A stretch of 35,220 nt of DNA from Paracoccaceae bacterium. Lineage in GTDB: Bacteria > Pseudomonadota > Alphaproteobacteria > Rhodobacterales > Rhodobacteraceae. Position numbers and translations under genes: made by a program. Under the pieces are notes generated by a model, which was given only the letters and a program-made list of their open reading frames with translations, was not told the DNA's origin and searched no databases. Position 1 is the first letter of the stretch; the number at the start of each line of letters is the position of its first letter. Below, one piece after another: positions 24,341 to 33,212 of the stretch. The DNA is taken from contig JAUZRU010000143.1 in assembly GCA_030950185.1 (NCBI GenBank), positions 1 through 35,220 of the forward strand, in the 5' to 3' direction.

Positions 24341-25513
24341 TCAGCCGGCTTTCCATTCGCAGGGCAGCTCTGTCAGGCCGCGAAAGGCCCAGCCGACGGG
24401 GCGCGGGTCGGCACCATCAGCCAGGCGCAGACCCGGCAGATGCGCAAATGCCAGGGGCAGCGCAACATCGGCGATCAGGGCACGCGCAGCCCAGGCACCC
24501 GCACAGAAATGCGGGCCGGCGCCAAAGGCGATGGAAGGGCCGGTGTCGCGGGTCACGTCAAAAACATCGGGGTTTTCGAAAACCGCCTCGTCGCGGTTGC
24601 CAGAGCCAAACATCAGGAATACGCGATCATCGACCTCGAACTGCACGCCCTCTATTTCAGCCGGCCGGGCAACGCGGCGGGGGCTCATGCCAATGGGAGA
24701 ACACCAGCGGGCATATTCCTCGAACGCCTGCATGAAGGTAACCTTGCCCGAAAGCACCAGCTCTTTCTGTTCGGGGTGGGTCAGCAATGCCCAGATGGTG
24801 CCGGCAATGGCATCGCGGGGTTCGTTCTGGCCACCGGAAATTGCCAGCTTGATATTGGCGCGGATCTGTTCATCAGACAGCCCCGCACGCATCTGCACAC
24901 TCAGCAACGAGTGATCCGGCAGCACCTTGAGGCGGGGAATCATCTCGTCGATATGGCGGTCGATCGATGCGGTGCAGTCATGGCAGTTTGCCTCGATATC
25001 CGGGTCACCGGCATAGTTTGCAATACCGTCGATCATGCCCTGGCTAACCCGGTTCATTTCCTCGTTGGTCATGTTGGTCAGACCGGTGATCACACGCAGA
25101 GCCTCGGCCGAAACGGGCATGGCATAGTCGTTGACCAGATCGGCACACCCACGCGGGGCGAGATCATCAAGAATGCGCTTTGCGGCCGCGCGGAACTGCG
25201 TCAGCCAGACGTCGCGAACGGTGCGCGGGGATATTGTGGGAAAGATGGCCTTGCGTTCGGCCATATGGGGCGCACCGTCCTTGCGCATCATGTTTTCGCC
25301 CATCAGCACAGTCATCAGCCCACCCGGCTGGGTCGAGGAAAATATGTCGATCTTCTTTTCGTTGACAAAGATGCTGTCACGCCGGGTCAGCAAGGTGGCG
25401 TCCAGCTCGGGGACAAAGGAGATGGGGGCCTGCGTGCGCATTTCGGCCAGCGCCGGGTAGGGATCATCGTAAAAGGCGGGCGGGTCGATATGGTAAACGG
25501 ATGCGTTCGACAT
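24341..25513 (-). CDS. Cytochrome P450
   Basis: The product is a 390-residue soluble bacterial P450 heme monooxygenase. The heme-binding loop FGAGPHFCAGAWAAR carries the thiolate Cys337. The ExxR of the K helix cannot be pinned down with certainty, but the ARWCSPIGMSPRRVA region matches the K-helix/beta-1 zone. The I helix reads SGGQNEPRD where most P450s have A/G-G-x-D/E-T, so the usual proton-relay threonine is replaced by proline. No ferredoxin or ferredoxin reductase gene lies nearby. Substrate is unknown. A 150-bp region separates it from the divergent DUF2927 gene. Confidence 0.9.
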   Translation of the reverse strand: MSNASVYHIDPPAFYDDPYPALAEMRTQAPISFVPELDATLLTRRDSIFVNEKKIDIFSSTQPGGLMTVLMGENMMRKDGAPHMAERKAIFPTISPRTVRDVWLTQFRAAAKRILDDLAPRGCADLVNDYAMPVSAEALRVITGLTNMTNEEMNRVSQGMIDGIANYAGDPDIEANCHDCTASIDRHIDEMIPRLKVLPDHSLLSVQMRAGLSDEQIRANIKLAISGGQNEPRDAIAGTIWALLTHPEQKELVLSGKVTFMQAFEEYARWCSPIGMSPRRVARPAEIEGVQFEVDDRVFLMFGSGNRDEAVFENPDVFDVTRDTGPSIAFGAGPHFCAGAWAARALIADVALPLAFAHLPGLRLADGADPRPVGWAFRGLTELPCEWKAG

Positions 25514-25663
25514 GATTGAATCATAAGGCGGTGACGATATTCCGTCCAGACATTTTCAACCACGCCACGACGGGTTTCTTTTTCTTTCATCCGCGGTGTA
25601 AGGTCGGATTCAACCGTCACGACGGCGTAATCTCGAGGGCCGTCACAACCGGGATTGATCCAT

Positions 25664-27055
25664 ATGCGGCTGATCGCCCTTGTCGTCTTGCTGCTTGTAT
25701 CGGCATGTTCCGCCCCCCGGATTGTCGAGCTGCCAACCCGTGGGGTCGCCCTGCCGGAAAAACTGCCCGAGATCCGGCATTTCCCGCCGCTGAACATGCA
25801 CCATCCCGTTGTCCGGCGCTCGAATATCGACATCGCGCGCGACTTTCTGGACCTCGGCTTTGCCATGGAAAGCGGCCGCGCCCTACCCCGCCTTACGCGC
25901 TTTGAGGGGCCGGTTACCGTGGCGCTTGCCCGCCCCGGCGGCGCGCTGATGACAGCGGATCTCCAAGAGGTCGTCCGGCGCCTCAAGACCGAAGCTGGAA
26001 TACGCATTTCCCTGCTGCCACCGGGAAGCGCCGCAAATATCGTGATCGAAACCCTGCCCCGGCATCGGCTGCGCCGGGCGGTTCCGCAGGCTGCCTGTTT
26101 CGTGGTTCCCCGCGTCACCAGCTGGAAGGAATTTCAGCGCAGCCGCCTGGGCGACAGGCTGGACTGGTCAAGCCTTGACGTGCGCAAAAGGGCGGCGATC
26201 TTCATTCCCGATGACGTGTCGCCCCAGGAAACGCGCGACTGCCTGAACGAAGAACTTGCCCAGGCGCTGGGCCCTCTCAACGATCTGTATCGTCTTGGCG
26301 ACAGCGTGTTCAACGACGACAACATCCTGTCGGTCCTGACCCCGTTCGACATGCTTGTTCTACGCATCTATTACAGCGACGCATTGCATAACGGCATGAC
26401 CCGCGACGAGGTTGCAGCCCGATTGCCAAGGCTTCTCCGACGATTGAACCCCGTCGGGGAAAAGATCGCCCCGCGCAACCCTTCGCCGTCACCCCGAAAA
26501 TGGATCAATGCCATAGAAACCGCCCTCGGGCCGGGGGCATCTCCGCGCATGCGTATCAACGCCGCCCGCCACGCGGTCAGGATTGCCGATCGACAGCAAT
26601 GGAAGGGCAACAGGCTGGGCTTCAGCCTGTATGTCCTGGGACGTCTGACATTGGGCAATGACAACAGAACCGCAACCGACGCCTTTCACCGCGCCTACAA
26701 GGCTTACGCCAAGGCATTTGGAACCCGCGACATCCACACCGCCCATGTCGCCCTGCAACTTGCCGCGCTGACCCTGTCACAAGGCAAGGCCAGGGCCGCG
26801 CTTTCGCTTGTGAACGAAAGCATCCCCGCCGCCATGCACGCACGCAATGCGGGGCTGCTGGCAACCCTCTTGATGGTAAAGGCAGAAGCACTGGATGCCC
26901 TTGGCCGCAGCAAAATCGCACAGCGCGTGCGGCTGGACAGCATTGGCTGGGCGCGATATGGCTTTGCTTCCACGGACGAGATCCGCGCGCGCCTGCAGGA
27001 GACCGCAGCGCTGCGCCCGGCCGTACACAAGCCCGAACCCAAACCGGAGGCATGA
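25664..27055 (+). CDS. DUF2927-domain lipoprotein
   Basis: This 463-residue protein begins with a short lipoprotein signal; the lipobox is VSAC with Cys15, followed by Ser, which predicts outer-membrane rather than inner-membrane retention. The DUF2927 region (about 55-290) includes PPGSAANIVI, CFVVPRV, CLNEELAQALGPLND and FNDDNILSVLTPFD, and resembles a periplasmic peptidase-like fold without a clear catalytic set. The C-terminal 150 residues are helical and tetratricopeptide-like. ATG 25664 is chosen because it starts directly at the signal peptide. It heads the operon that continues to 30609, and its stop overlaps the start of the next small gene. The function is unknown. Confidence 0.75.
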   Translation: MRLIALVVLLLVSACSAPRIVELPTRGVALPEKLPEIRHFPPLNMHHPVVRRSNIDIARDFLDLGFAMESGRALPRLTRFEGPVTVALARPGGALMTADLQEVVRRLKTEAGIRISLLPPGSAANIVIETLPRHRLRRAVPQAACFVVPRVTSWKEFQRSRLGDRLDWSSLDVRKRAAIFIPDDVSPQETRDCLNEELAQALGPLNDLYRLGDSVFNDDNILSVLTPFDMLVLRIYYSDALHNGMTRDEVAARLPRLLRRLNPVGEKIAPRNPSPSPRKWINAIETALGPGASPRMRINAARHAVRIADRQQWKGNRLGFSLYVLGRLTLGNDNRTATDAFHRAYKAYAKAFGTRDIHTAHVALQLAALTLSQGKARAALSLVNESIPAAMHARNAGLLATLLMVKAEALDALGRSKIAQRVRLDSIGWARYGFASTDEIRARLQETAALRPAVHKPEPKPEA

Positions 27056-27225
27056 TGCTCAGCCTGATCGCATTCTTCATCGGAGCCGCAATCGGTGCCC
27101 TGACAGCCTGGCGCCGTGGCGGAAATCGCCTCGATATCCTGCAATATGCCGCCGTGTTCGGCGTCATCTTCGCACTTGTCGCGGTTCTGGGGGCAGTGTT
27201 CGGCATCCGCATGGGCTGGTTCTAG
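27055..27225 (+). CDS. Small two-helix membrane protein
   Basis: The frame encodes 56 residues from ATG 27055, or 57 from the adjacent ATG at 27052. GGAGG at 27046-27050 gives the better spacing to 27055. Two hydrophobic helices, about 4-19 and 31-50, are joined by a basic WRRGGNRLD turn; the first has small-residue packing (GAAIGAL). It overlaps the DUF2927 stop and ends 3 nt before the vWA gene, so it is almost certainly translated in the same operon. Similar small proteins in Rhodobacteraceae are, from memory, sometimes labelled apolipoprotein acyltransferase, which the size does not support. Confidence 0.75.
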   Translation: MLSLIAFFIGAAIGALTAWRRGGNRLDILQYAAVFGVIFALVAVLGAVFGIRMGWF

Positions 27226-27228
27226 GCC

Positions 27229-28413
27229 ATGTTTCTGCCGCTGTTTTCCAACCTCAGGAAAGCAAAGCTGCCGGTAAGCTTGCGCGAATATCTCGATTTT
27301 CTGGCGGCGGTGAAAACCGGCATTGTCCTGTATGACATCGAGGGGTTCTATTACCTCGCCCGCGCGTCCCTGGTGAAGGACGAGCGCAATCTCGACAAGT
27401 TCGACCGCGTTTTTGCCGAAACCTTCAAGGGCATGGAAGACCTGTCCATCGACGACGTGCTTGACGCCGTCGATCTGCCCGAGGAATGGCTGCGCAAGCT
27501 GGCCGAAAAATCCCTGACGCCCGAGGAAATGGCCGAAATCGAATCGCTGGGCGGGTTCGAAAAGCTGATGGAGACACTGAAAAAGCGCCTTGAGGAACAG
27601 AAAGGTCGCCACCAGGGCGGCAGCAAGTGGATCGGCACCGCCGGGACCTCGCCCTTTGGGGCCTATGGCTACAACCCCGAGGGCGTGCGTATCGGCCAGA
27701 ACGAAAGCCGCCACCAGCGCGCCGTCAAGGTGTGGGACAAGCGCGAGTTCCGCAATCTGGATGACAGCGTGGAACTGGGCACCCGCAACATCAAGGTGGC
27801 GCTGAAACGCCTGCGCCGTTGGGCCCGCGACGGGGCGGATGAGGAACTCGACCTCGACGGCACCATCCGGGCGACCGCCGAACATGGCTATCTTGACATC
27901 CAGACCCGCCCCGAGCGGCGCAATGCCGTCAAGGTGCTGTTGTTTCTGGATGTGGGCGGCTCGATGGATCCGCATATCCGCATGGTCGAAGAACTGTTTT
28001 CCGCCGCGCGCAGCGAATTCAAGCATCTGGAATATTTCTATTTCCACAACTGCCTGTACGAGGGGGTGTGGCGCGACAATGCCCGGCGCTGGTCGGAACA
28101 GACCCCCACTTGGGACATCCTGCATACCTATGGCCCCGACTACAAATGCATCTTTGTGGGCGACGCGGCCATGAGCCCGTATGAGATCGCCTATCCGGGC
28201 GGGGCCAACGAACACTGGAACGCCGAACCCGGCAGCGTCTGGCTGCAACGCGCGATCGAGACCTGGAAGCACAATATCTGGATCAACCCGCTGCCCGAAA
28301 AGCACTGGCAATATACCCATTCGATCCAGATGATCCGCGAGATATTCGAGGACCGCATGTATCCCATGACGCTCGCCGGCATCGAGCAGGGCATGAAGGA
28401 GCTGGTCCGATGA
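27229..28413 (+). CDS. vWA-domain protein (CoxE-like family)
   Basis: This 394-residue cytoplasmic protein has an N-terminal helical domain (about 1-125), a linker rich in Gly, and a C-terminal von Willebrand A domain. The metal-ion-dependent adhesion motif is DVGGS (Asp241 to Ser245), complete for DxxxS. GYNPEGVRIGQ and the ARRWSEQTPTWDIL region are typical of this family. These proteins usually work with a MoxR-type AAA+ ATPase in metal-centre or complex assembly; none is encoded in the window. The stop overlaps the next start by 4 bp (ATGA). Confidence 0.88.
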   Translation: MFLPLFSNLRKAKLPVSLREYLDFLAAVKTGIVLYDIEGFYYLARASLVKDERNLDKFDRVFAETFKGMEDLSIDDVLDAVDLPEEWLRKLAEKSLTPEEMAEIESLGGFEKLMETLKKRLEEQKGRHQGGSKWIGTAGTSPFGAYGYNPEGVRIGQNESRHQRAVKVWDKREFRNLDDSVELGTRNIKVALKRLRRWARDGADEELDLDGTIRATAEHGYLDIQTRPERRNAVKVLLFLDVGGSMDPHIRMVEELFSAARSEFKHLEYFYFHNCLYEGVWRDNARRWSEQTPTWDILHTYGPDYKCIFVGDAAMSPYEIAYPGGANEHWNAEPGSVWLQRAIETWKHNIWINPLPEKHWQYTHSIQMIREIFEDRMYPMTLAGIEQGMKELVR

Positions 28414-28760
28414 AATCGGCGCTCGGCAGGCTGTGGCGCGAACACCGGATGCTGTTCATCGCCTTTGCCATTGCCGCGACACTGACGACGCTGTTTGCCA
28501 TCCGCACCGTGGTTTTCCTGGTCTATTGGGCCAACCCGGCCAACCGCCACCGCCCGCTGGAACCCTGGATGACCCCGCGCTACATCGCCTATTCCTGGGA
28601 GGTGCCGATCGAAGAGGTCAACCGCATGCTGGGCACCCGCGGGCTGAACCGCATGCGTCCGACGCTGGAACGCATCGCCCGCGAGCGCGGCATCCCGGTC
28701 GAACGATTGATGCGCGAGCTGGCCGCCCAGCTGGCCACCCGGGACGGGGGCAGAAAATGA
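28410..28760 (+). CDS. Small membrane-anchored protein of unknown function
   Basis: The 116-residue product has one membrane helix (about 15-40) and a C-terminal helical domain, MTPRYIAYSWEVPIEEVNRMLG split by turns, that resembles a small helix-turn-helix-like or SAM-like module of about 60 residues. The domain appears to be on one side of the membrane only. ATGA overlaps on both sides tie it to the vWA and DedA genes. No family name is recognised; homologues seem likely in Rhodobacterales next to the same neighbours, which was not checked. Confidence 0.75.
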   Translation: MKSALGRLWREHRMLFIAFAIAATLTTLFAIRTVVFLVYWANPANRHRPLEPWMTPRYIAYSWEVPIEEVNRMLGTRGLNRMRPTLERIARERGIPVERLMRELAAQLATRDGGRK

Positions 28761-29377
28761 CCGATGCCATTCTTGCGCTGGTCCCCACCTATGGGCTGCC
28801 GCTGCTGGCGTTGATCGTGATGCTGTCATGCCTGGCGCTGCCGGTGCCCTCGTCACTGGTGATGCTGACCAGCGGATCCTTTGTCGGCGCCGGTGATCTG
28901 GGGTTTTCCGCGACCTTTGCCACCGCCTTTTTCGCCGCCATGGCCGGCGATCAGATCGGCTTTTACCTGGGGCGCTGGGGCGGCACGCCGCTGCTGGAGC
29001 GGCTGTCGCGCAATGACGACCGGCGCGCATTGATCGCGCGCGCGCAGACCTGGCTGGACCGGCGCGCGGGCAGCGGCATCTTTCTGACGCGCTGGCTGTT
29101 CAGCCCGCTGGGGCCTTATGTCAATTTCATCGGCGGGGCGACCGGGCTGGCCTGGGCACGTTTCACCGCCTGGGGCGCGCTGGGCGAGGTGGTGTGGGTC
29201 TCGCTCTATGTCGGCCTTGGCATCGTCTTTGCCGAGGACATCACCGCGGTGGCCGAGTTGGCAGGCGATCTGTCGGGTTTCCTGGCCGCAGGCGCCGTGA
29301 CCCTGTTTCTGGGCTGGCGCGTCGCCGCCGTTCTGCGCAGGATGCGACGGGAAGCTGCGCAAGGGGGCAGACAATGA
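28757..29377 (+). CDS. DedA-family membrane protein
   Basis: This 206-residue inner-membrane protein of the DedA/SNARE-associated family starts at ATG 28757. The family motif regions are the re-entrant ALPVPSSLVMLTSGSFVGAG split around residue 30-48, AMAGDQIGFYLGRWGG (about 60-75) and RWLFSPLGPYVNFIGGATG with the conserved Arg. Recent work links DedA proteins to lipid-carrier or phospholipid flipping and proton-dependent envelope stability. It overlaps both neighbours by 4 bp (ATGA), placing it in the coupled operon. Confidence 0.88.
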   Translation: MTDAILALVPTYGLPLLALIVMLSCLALPVPSSLVMLTSGSFVGAGDLGFSATFATAFFAAMAGDQIGFYLGRWGGTPLLERLSRNDDRRALIARAQTWLDRRAGSGIFLTRWLFSPLGPYVNFIGGATGLAWARFTAWGALGEVVWVSLYVGLGIVFAEDITAVAELAGDLSGFLAAGAVTLFLGWRVAAVLRRMRREAAQGGRQ

Positions 29378-30609
29378 CCGACAGCGCCATCGTCATAGGG
29401 GCCGGGATCACCGGGGTGGCGGCGGCCGAATGGCTGCGCCGCGCGGGTGTTTCCGTGACCCTGGTTGATCGCATCCTGCCGGGCCGGCCCGATCAGGCAT
29501 CATATGGCAATGCCGGGCTGCTGGCGCGCTGCGCGGTGATCCCCATTTCGGAACCGGGCCTGATCTTCAAGGCGCCCCGGATGCTGCTGGACCGCAACTC
29601 GCCCCTGTTCCTGAAATGGGGCTATCTGCCACGCCTGCTGCCCTGGCTGCTGCCGTTTTTGCGCAATACCGCTCCCTCGCGCCACCGCCCCATCGTGCAG
29701 GCGCTGGCGGCACTGACATCGGACAGCGTCGATCAACATCTTGCCCTTTCCCGCGGCACCCCGGCCGAAAGCTATATCCGGCAGGGGGACTACGCATATT
29801 ACTATCGCGCGCGGCGCGATTTTGCCCATGAGGCGGCCGAGACCGCCTTGCGCCGCGCCGCCGGGTTCGACCCGATCGAGCTGGACAGCAAGGCGCTGCA
29901 CGCACGCGACCCCCACCTGTCGGACGCCTACAATTTCGCCGCCCTTTACCCCGATCACGGCTGGCTGACCTCGCCCGGCGGCTATGTCGCGGCACTGGCC
30001 GAACATTTCATGGCCCAAGGCGGGAATTTCGTGCAAGGCGAGGTTGCCGACCTTTCCGAGGGGCGCATCACCCTGCTGGGCGGGCGCGAGATCACGGCCG
30101 AGCGCATCATCCTGACCGCCGGGGCCTGGTCGGGGGGGCTTGCGCGCAAGCTGGGCATGACGGCACGCCTGGAAAGCGAGCGCGGCTATCACCTGCTGCT
30201 GCACCAGCCCAGCCACATGCCGACCAATCCCTTCATGGTCGCAGACGCAAAATTCGTCGTCACCCCGATGCAGGACGGCCTGCGCTGCGCCGGGATTGTC
30301 GAGTTCGGAGGCCTTGACGCCCCGCCCTCGCGCGCGCCGTTCGACCTGTTGCGAAAACGCATTCGCGAGGTCTATCCCGACCTGACATGGCAATCCGAAA
30401 GCGAATGGATGGGCCACCGCCCCTCGACCCCCGACAGCCTGCCCCATCTGGGGCCGATCCCCGGCGCGCCCTCGATCATCGCCGCCTTTGGGGGGCAGCA
30501 TGTAGGCCTGACCATCGGCCCGAAGCTGGGCCGCATCGCCGCCGATCTGGCCTGTGACCGACAACCGAACCTGCCGCTTGATCCCTATGATCCGGCCCGT
30601 TTCGGGTGA
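29374..30609 (+). CDS. FAD-dependent oxidoreductase, DadA-like (D-amino acid dehydrogenase type)
   Basis: This 411-residue enzyme of the DAO family starts with the FAD-binding VIGAGITGVAAAEWLRRAG (7-25). It carries SYGNAGLLA, seen in DadA-type D-amino acid dehydrogenases, and ends with RPSTPDSLPHLGPIPG and GGQHVGLTIGP, which contact the flavin. Such enzymes oxidise D-amino acids to oxo acids and pass electrons to quinones. A related amine or glycine-type substrate is also possible. ATG 29374 overlaps the DedA stop by 4 bp. It is the last clear member of the operon; selO follows after 99 bp. Confidence 0.85.
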   Translation: MTDSAIVIGAGITGVAAAEWLRRAGVSVTLVDRILPGRPDQASYGNAGLLARCAVIPISEPGLIFKAPRMLLDRNSPLFLKWGYLPRLLPWLLPFLRNTAPSRHRPIVQALAALTSDSVDQHLALSRGTPAESYIRQGDYAYYYRARRDFAHEAAETALRRAAGFDPIELDSKALHARDPHLSDAYNFAALYPDHGWLTSPGGYVAALAEHFMAQGGNFVQGEVADLSEGRITLLGGREITAERIILTAGAWSGGLARKLGMTARLESERGYHLLLHQPSHMPTNPFMVADAKFVVTPMQDGLRCAGIVEFGGLDAPPSRAPFDLLRKRIREVYPDLTWQSESEWMGHRPSTPDSLPHLGPIPGAPSIIAAFGGQHVGLTIGPKLGRIAADLACDRQPNLPLDPYDPARFG

Positions 30610-30708
30610 CCTGCCTGACGCATGCGCCGAAATGGAACAGCCTGCGACACTGGCAATCCTGCCTGCCGATCTCCACATAGGTCAGGAACAGGACCGATCG
30701 GACCAGCC

Positions 30709-32163
30709 ATGACATTCAATTTCGACAACAGCTATGCCCGCCTGCCGGCACGCTTTTACGCCAAGCTGCCCCCAGCGGAAATCCCCGCGCCCCGGATGCT
30801 GCGCCTCAACCATGCGCTTGCCGCACGCCTGGGCCTTGATACGGACGCGCTGGAGGGGGATCAGGGCGCACGGCTGCTGTCGGGCCAGACCCTGCCCGAA
30901 GGGGCCGAGCCGCTGGCCATGGCCTATGCGGGGCACCAGTTCGGCGGCTGGGTGCCGCAGCTGGGTGACGGCCGCGCGATCCTGCTGGGCGAGATCATCG
31001 CGCCCGATGGCAAGCGGTTCGACCTGCACCTGAAAGGCGCCGGACGCACCCCGTTTTCGCGCGGCGGCGACGGCAAGGCGGCGCTTGGGCCGGCACTGCG
31101 CGAATATATCGTCTCCGAGGCCATGCATGCGCTGGGCATCCCCACGACCCGCGCGCTGGCGGTGATCGCAACCGGTGAACAGGTGATGCGCGAAACCCCG
31201 CTGCCGGGCGCGATCCTTGTCAGGGTGGCCAGCAGCCATATCCGTGTGGGCACCTTTCAGTATTTCCTGGGCCGGCGCGACCACGAGGCGCTGCAGATCC
31301 TGCTGGAGCACGCCATCGCCCGCCACGCACCCGAGGCTGCGCAGACCGAAAATCCGCCCCTGGCATTCCTGCGCCATGTGGTCGAGAAACAGGCGGCATT
31401 GGTCGCGCAGTGGATGCAGGTCGGATTCATCCACGGGGTGATGAATACCGACAACATGGCGGTATCAGGCGAGACCATCGACTATGGCCCCTGTGCCTTC
31501 ATGGACGAATACCACCCCGAAACGGTGTTCAGCTCGATCGACCAGATGGGCCGCTATGCCTGGGGCAACCAACCGCCCATTGCGCATTGGAACCTCGCCC
31601 AGCTGGCGCAATGCCTTCTGCCGCTGATGCCGGGCGACAAGGAAAGTGCGCTGAGCGCGGCCCAGGACATGATCAATCGTTTTTCTGATCACTTTCAGGC
31701 CGAATGGAACCGCCGCATGGGCGCCAAGCTGGGCTTTTCTGATGCAAATGCCGAACAGGCGGGGCTGACCCGCGACCTGCTGGAAATCATGGCCGATGAC
31801 GGCATCGATTACACGCTGGCCTTTCGGCGCCTCACGCAGGGGCTGCACAGGCAGGACTTTGCGGAATTCGACAGCCTGTTTACCTCGCGCGAAAGGATCG
31901 CCTCGTGGCGCGGGCGCTGGCTTGCAAAGCTGGCCGACCCGGCCGCGGCGGGCAAGGTCATGGCAGGTGCCAACCCGGTTTACATCCCCCGCAATCACCG
32001 TGTCGAGCAGGCAATCGAAGCCGCTCATCAGGGCGACATGACCCCGTTCGAGCGCCTGATCGCGGTTCTCGCCACGCCCTTTGCCGAACAACCCGGCGCG
32101 GAAGAATACGAAGCCCCCCCCGCGCCAGATGAGCGCGTTCTTGCCACCTATTGCGGCACCTGA
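30709..32163 (+). CDS. selO: SelO/YdiU protein adenylyltransferase
   Basis: The 484-residue pseudokinase-fold enzyme transfers AMP from ATP to Ser/Thr/Tyr side chains of protein substrates; in bacteria it is linked to redox stress. Visible motifs are YAGHQFGGWVPQLGDGRA (about 76-93), GAGRTPFSRGGDGKAALG, REYIVSEAMHALGIPTTRA and the catalytic NTDNMAVSGETIDYGPCAF. The C-terminus ends in YCGT, with Cys482 in the position where eukaryotic homologues have selenocysteine. ATG 30709 gives the standard start. The 3' end overlaps the convergent EamA gene by 16 bp. Confidence 0.95.
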   Translation: MTFNFDNSYARLPARFYAKLPPAEIPAPRMLRLNHALAARLGLDTDALEGDQGARLLSGQTLPEGAEPLAMAYAGHQFGGWVPQLGDGRAILLGEIIAPDGKRFDLHLKGAGRTPFSRGGDGKAALGPALREYIVSEAMHALGIPTTRALAVIATGEQVMRETPLPGAILVRVASSHIRVGTFQYFLGRRDHEALQILLEHAIARHAPEAAQTENPPLAFLRHVVEKQAALVAQWMQVGFIHGVMNTDNMAVSGETIDYGPCAFMDEYHPETVFSSIDQMGRYAWGNQPPIAHWNLAQLAQCLLPLMPGDKESALSAAQDMINRFSDHFQAEWNRRMGAKLGFSDANAEQAGLTRDLLEIMADDGIDYTLAFRRLTQGLHRQDFAEFDSLFTSRERIASWRGRWLAKLADPAAAGKVMAGANPVYIPRNHRVEQAIEAAHQGDMTPFERLIAVLATPFAEQPGAEEYEAPPAPDERVLATYCGT

Positions 32164-33101
32164 GTGCTGACGCGATCCACCGGCGCCACCTCGCGCGAGC
32201 GCAGGGCGATGATCGTGCCCGAGATCACGATGGCAAAAATCCCGACCACGCCCAGCCGGTCGGGCAGCGCCCCGTAAAGCGCCCAACTCCAGAAAGCGGC
32301 AAAGCCCAGATAGACATATTCGACAACCGATATGAACGACACCTCGCCCAACTGATAGCCCCGCGTCAGCAGCGCCACCGCAATCAGGGCCCCGGTGCCG
32401 TGCACCAGCAGCAGCGTGATGAATGTCTGGCTTGGCGCGACCCAGCCGCGCGCGAAAAACGGGATTTGCGCAGCAATATCGGGGGGCACCTGCCAGAGCG
32501 CCAGAACACCAAGGCCCAGCGCGCCCCACAGGCCGAGCGCGGCAAAGACGCCAAACAGCAGGGTCAGGGTGGTTTCACCTGCGCACCAGCGCCGGGTGGC
32601 GATATTGTTCAACGCATACAGCAAGCCCGCCATCACGGGGATGGTGCTGACCGCGCTGATCCCTCCGGCCTCGGGGCCAAGGATCAAGACGACCCCGACA
32701 AAGCCGATGCCGACCGCCAGCACCCGCCACAGCCCGATGCGCGTGCCAAAAAACAGGGCCGAAATCACCAGAACGAAGATCGGCGCGGTGAACAACCCGG
32801 CCCCGACCTGCGCGATGGGCAGAAACCCGGCGGCCCCCAGATACAGGATCATCGCGCTGGAAAAGAAAAAGCTGCGCAACGCAACTGCGCGCCAGTTATG
32901 TGGCTTGATTCGCCAGCCCCGAAACCGCGCCAGCAGCGCCAGCACGGAACAGACCAGAATCGCCCGCATCAGATGGAACTGCCAAAGCCCGGCCTCTTGC
33001 GCGATGGGGCGCATGAAATTGTCCACCAGCCCCAGATCGGCCATTGCCAGCGTGACCAGAAGAACCGCCAGTAGCGGGCGGTCGCGACCTGTTGAATTCA
33101 T
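32148..33101 (-). CDS. EamA/DMT-family permease
   Basis: This 317-residue inner-membrane protein has about ten helices in two EamA halves. Helices are clear at about 10-28, 43-60, 70-92, 95-115 and onward; GVGFVG-like GIGFVGVVLILGPEAGG closes the first half and SVVEYVYLGFAAFWSWALYG lies in the second. AAGG precedes the ATG at 33101. It is the third EamA gene in the window, and, like the first, overlaps its convergent neighbour at the 3' end. The substrate is unknown. Confidence 0.8.
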   Translation of the reverse strand: MNSTGRDRPLLAVLLVTLAMADLGLVDNFMRPIAQEAGLWQFHLMRAILVCSVLALLARFRGWRIKPHNWRAVALRSFFFSSAMILYLGAAGFLPIAQVGAGLFTAPIFVLVISALFFGTRIGLWRVLAVGIGFVGVVLILGPEAGGISAVSTIPVMAGLLYALNNIATRRWCAGETTLTLLFGVFAALGLWGALGLGVLALWQVPPDIAAQIPFFARGWVAPSQTFITLLLVHGTGALIAVALLTRGYQLGEVSFISVVEYVYLGFAAFWSWALYGALPDRLGVVGIFAIVISGTIIALRSREVAPVDRVSTQVPQ

Positions 33102-33212
33102 CTCGCAACGTCCTTTCGGAAAACCCCCTCAATGAAGCTTGCGCATCGGGAAAATCTGTCCAGAATGCGACGCAGTTTCACCAATTCGACCGTTTTGCAG
33201 GAGAACATTCCC

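Noticed and set aside
26704-28320. 538-codon minus-strand frame opposite the DUF2927-vWA genes
   Set aside because: It is antisense to coupled genes with motifs and good start sites; no domain was recognised.
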